NCBI GenBank assembly: GCA_005888735.1
Contig: VBBN01000032.1
Location: forward strand, 1 to 64,000
Direction: 5' to 3'
Length of the DNA stretch: 64,000 bases
Source of the DNA: Candidatus Bathyarchaeota archaeon
Lineage (GTDB): Archaea > Thermoproteota > Bathyarchaeia > 40CM-2-53-6
Below the pieces are notes generated by a model. The model was not told the DNA's origin. It saw nothing but the letters and a program-made list of their open reading frames with translations, and searched no databases. Positions 61,646-64,000 of this stretch are shown piece after piece (within the stretch, counting starts at the first letter, position 1; each line of letters starts with the position of its first letter). Made by a program: the position numbers and the translations under genes.

Positions 61646-61660
61646 TCTGTTAACTTGTCG
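61646..61660 (-). promoter_or_regulatory. Conserved upstream element, copy 1
   Basis: Minus strand CGACAAGTTAACAGA, 60-74 nt upstream of the micro-protein ATG. It matches 14 of 15 bases with CGATAAGTTAACAGA at 61988-62002, in the same orientation relative to the downstream gene, and both are followed by CCT and CTAG blocks. Confidence 0.5.
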
Positions 61661-61987
61661 ATGGATGGACGGTTTTCAGTTTCACCCACTTCTACACCCT
61701 AACCCGTATGGTCCCCTAGTAGTTTATTCGTCGTCGTGAATGGGCACCCGTGCAAGAACCGTCCACTGGTCTCTACACCATAAAAGGATAGTTACGGGTG
61801 TAACGTAGGCTAACAAACTGTGATAGGCCTGTATGGGCTTATTCTGGGGCGGTTGAGGTTCGACCGTTCCAGGCCAAAATGAAGCATTCATGCTTCTGAG
61901 GCGGAAGCGCTCTCAGGTGAAGCAGTGAAGAGGAACCCGACGACGACGGTAATCCCCGGAGTCGATGAGAGCAAGTTACTTATCAAA
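61661..61987. other. Intergenic stretch between two divergent micro-genes
   Basis: About 330 nt with no credible ORF, enclosed by the two copies of the 15-bp element. It could hold a structured RNA (several GC stems, a GAAGCATTCATGCTTC hairpin near 61880-61895), but no known archaeal RNA (RNase P, SRP, tRNA, rRNA) is recognisable. Confidence 0.35.
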
Positions 61988-62002
61988 CGATAAGTTAACA
62001 GA
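61988..62002 (+). promoter_or_regulatory. Conserved upstream element, copy 2
   Basis: CGATAAGTTAACAGA ends 28 nt before the ATG at 62031. Its left half forms a dyad with the preceding bases (CTTATC-AAAC-GATAAG, 61979-61994). Pairs with the copy at 61646-61660. Confidence 0.5.
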
Positions 62003-62030
62003 ACCTACCTAGACGTCCATCGGTCACTGT

Positions 62031-62171
62031 ATGCCGAGACCGTCCAAGGGAGAACCAAAGCCTTCTCTCGGCGACGATGATTTTGACGACATACAGACTC
62101 TCATGAATCTTCTAGAGCTCCACGCTAACCTGAAACGTGAGGCCAGCTCCGCGAACAAAATAATCGACTAG
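62031..62171 (+). CDS. 46-residue acidic micro-protein
   Basis: ATG 62031 to TAG 62169-62171: MPRPSKGEPKPSLGDDDFDD, IQTLMNLLELHANLKREASS and ANKIID. A charged start followed by one amphipathic helix. Found directly after the conserved upstream element. No family recognised; possibly a small protein-binding peptide. Confidence 0.5.
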   Translation: MPRPSKGEPKPSLGDDDFDDIQTLMNLLELHANLKREASSANKIID

Positions 62172-62207
62172 TTCAATTTCAGCTTAGGCTGATTTCTAAG
62201 CGCCTCT

Positions 62208-62483
62208 TTACTTCGAACGCTTCCGGCGCTCCTTCACATCAAACGATTCCGGCGTCACAACAACGGCCGTCTGCGTTTTTTCTACGCCGCCAACACCTTG
62301 AATCTTGGCGAGAACCAGGTTCGATAGCGAATCGAGATCCGGGACCTCTGCGAAGGCTATCACGTCGAAGGGCCCTGTGACCGCGTGGGCCATCTTCACC
62401 CCATCTATTCTTGAAATTGCCTTTACCGCGGCCTTAGCCTTGCCCGGAGCAAGTTGAACAAGGATATAGGAGGTTATGCGCAA
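62208..62483 (-). CDS. Stand-alone Lrp/AsnC ligand-binding (RAM) domain protein
   Basis: 91 residues from TTG 62483. ITSYILVQLAPGKAKAAVKA, ISRIDGVKMAHAVTGPFDVI and AFAEVPDLDSLSNLVLAKI have the beta-alpha-beta-beta-alpha-beta pattern of the RAM domain with GPFD at the ligand-sensing turn, and no DNA-binding domain. Such stand-alone RAM proteins are common in archaea and can pair with full-length Lrp regulators. Ends in a basic tail (VKERRKRSK). Confidence 0.9.
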   Translation of the reverse strand: MRITSYILVQLAPGKAKAAVKAISRIDGVKMAHAVTGPFDVIAFAEVPDLDSLSNLVLAKIQGVGGVEKTQTAVVVTPESFDVKERRKRSK

Positions 62484-62760
62484 TATTGAGACATCCTCGG
62501 CCAGAGGACAGATTTTGGAACCCAGATTAAGCCTTTGTCAAGGTTCTCATCTCGCCTGAACCGGGACCATGATCCCGGCCTGACAAGACCTCCAACCGGG
62601 AGAAGATGACGTGTCGTGGCTAACGGATGACGATGTGCGAGCGTTCATTTGACGGTCGGATTTGGGAATCGGTGGAGAATCCACAGGCTGCCTAAAGGTA
62701 TCGCAAATGCCCATATCTATTTATCTCCGAAACATGGATATTGACCTAGCGAGACCTGCA

Positions 62761-64000
62761 TGGCAGAGCAGAACGCGCCAGACTATCCTCCTGCACTTGA
62801 GCTCGAAAAAGAGCTGACCCGAAAGGAACGCCAGATCGAGTACCTCCAGACCGAGCTACGCCGATACCACAACCTGATGGAGGAGCTCAAGCAGGGAATG
62901 CGCCCAATAGGCACAATAGAAGAGGTAAAGGGCGAGACAGCACTCGTCCGTCTCTCCGGGGGACAGGCTTTCCAAGTCAGCGTACCCCCTGAGCTCGTAG
63001 ACAAAGTCACTCCGGATGTAGACGCGGTTCTTTCGCCCACTAAAGGAGTCATCGTCGACGTAGTCGAACGTATTCGCGAACGATCCGTCCTCGAATACCA
63101 GGTCGAAAAAGCCCCTAAGGTATTCTACGAGGACATCATCGGACTAGAAAAGGAAATGCACAACCTCCGCCAGACGACTGAATGGATACTTGACCCTGAC
63201 GTCAGAGCACGACGCGAACAGATAATCAGGGACCCTCGAATGCTTGAGGACGCTGGATCAGTCCTACTGTTTGGTCCTCCCGGAACCGGGAAAACGTACA
63301 TGGCCAAAGCTGTCGCCGGGACCATTAGCAAGAATGGTCAAGCCACTAGCTTCCTCAAGATCGAAAGCTACGAGATTGTCTCCAAGTGGCTTGGAGAGTC
63401 TGCCAAGAACGTCAAAGAAGTGTTCAAACTAGCACGAGAAACAGCACCCACAGTATTGTTCATCGACGAAGCTGACGCGATAGGGAGAGCTAGAATGGAG
63501 GCCACTACCGACGCAGGACGCGATGTTCAAGGCATGCTAAACCAGATTCTTACCGAACTGGGCGAAGGCTTCCACGTCAACCGCAACGTCGCAGTAATAT
63601 TCGCAACGAACTATCCGAGCGTGATCGACCGTGCTCTACTTGACCGGATCAAACGTGTAATCTACGTCCCGCCTCCAAAGACCAAGGAAGGAGTGAAACA
63701 GCTTGTCGACTTCTACCTGTCAAAGGTAGAACTGGACCCATCAGTTTCCAACTACCAAGGAGGGCTTATCGACGAAGCCTTCGATGAAATCTGGAGGACA
63801 GTACGGACAAGACGACAAGTCTACGAAGCATCAATACCAGAGAGAGGGATCATGGTCCGCGACCAGTACGTGATAACGCCGAGAGACGTGAAGAACGTGG
63901 TTCAAGAAGCCGCTAGCGAAGCCTCATTCGTCAGCGAGCGCTACGTCACGCTAGACCGATTGCTGAACCTGTTCAAGAACCTCGCAGCTGAGGAACGCGT
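62761..64000 (+). CDS. AAA ATPase with coiled coil and OB domain (PAN/ARC-like), runs past the window end
   Basis: 413 codons to the window edge; the 3' end is missing. ATG 62761 begins an N-terminal coiled coil (ELEKELTRKERQIEYLQTEL, about 12-46), an OB-like domain (GTIEEVKGETALVRLSGGQA, about 50-105), then an AAA module with Walker A GPPGTGKT at 172-179, Walker B LFIDEAD at 233-239 and IFATNYPSVIDRALLDRIKR. This is the architecture of proteasome-activating nucleotidases. However, the second region of homology lacks the usual RPGRFDR, and the segment between helix and Walker A is longer than in PAN. It may be a divergent PAN/ARC or a separate AAA unfoldase. Confidence 0.9.

Noticed and set aside
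61661-61987. RNase P or SRP RNA
   Set aside because: The conserved sequence blocks of either RNA (such as GAGGAAAGUC or GGAAGCAGC contexts) are not matched convincingly.

Overview
The window is a piece of an archaeal chromosome. The evidence is an archaeal DnaG-type primase, type II glyceraldehyde-3-phosphate dehydrogenase, archaeal PheRS alpha and beta chains, archaeal TrpRS, a type II methionine aminopeptidase, a DUF1512 membrane protein, a PAN-like AAA ATPase, many TTG starts, TATA-like boxes close to starts, and GGAGGTGAT-type Shine-Dalgarno sites. Gene content points to an aerobic or facultatively aerobic organic-carbon user: glyoxylate bypass, beta-oxidation enzymes, a diiron oxygenase-like protein, and secreted cellulase and protease. 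A soil- or sediment-type Thermoproteota (Thaumarchaeota-related, not an ammonia oxidiser) fits best. That placement is inference, made without a marker tree.

Layout. 0-9 kb: dnaG, an SDR, small membrane genes (some broken), gap and a PLP transsulfuration enzyme. 9-17 kb: cell-surface and secreted genes, namely a PQQ-type propeller, TolB-TPR, a broken secreted protein, an S1 protease, a GH5 cellulase with PKD and dockerin, and an anchored Ig-like protein. 17-25 kb: small genes, a long TPR-like gene broken by frameshifts, a B-box protein, dienelactone hydrolase and a DEAD-box helicase. 25-35 kb: a block with a SagB/ThcOx-type nitroreductase, pheS-pheT, trpS, map and DUF1512. It is bounded on both sides by a ~360-bp non-coding element in inverted orientation. 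35-41 kb: a second propeller protein, a field of short tandem repeats, a broken Lrp/AsnC regulator, a tiny zinc-ribbon gene, a tRNA with a very long insertion, and tag. 41-50 kb: aceA-aceB among several broken genes (PPOX, GNAT, alpha/beta hydrolase, RpiB). 50-59 kb: a one-direction catabolic operon (LLM flavin oxidoreductase, thioesterase, 3-hydroxyacyl-CoA dehydrogenase, two crotonases, diiron protein, EthD-like protein, thiolase, DUF35 protein) facing an aldehyde dehydrogenase. 59-64 kb: a BlaI/M48 pair, small membrane and micro-protein genes, a stand-alone RAM domain, and the start of an AAA ATPase.

Three observations stand out. First, dnaG, pheT and probably an M48 protease gene lack ATG/GTG/TTG starts but have ACG exactly where the start is expected. 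Second, about a dozen accessory genes carry frameshifts or a nonsense codon, while every core gene is intact. Third, the 50-57 kb operon looks like an aerobic CoA-dependent pathway built around a stand-alone E-ExxH-E-ExxH diiron protein, without the known multi-subunit phenylacetyl-CoA or benzoyl-CoA oxygenases in view.
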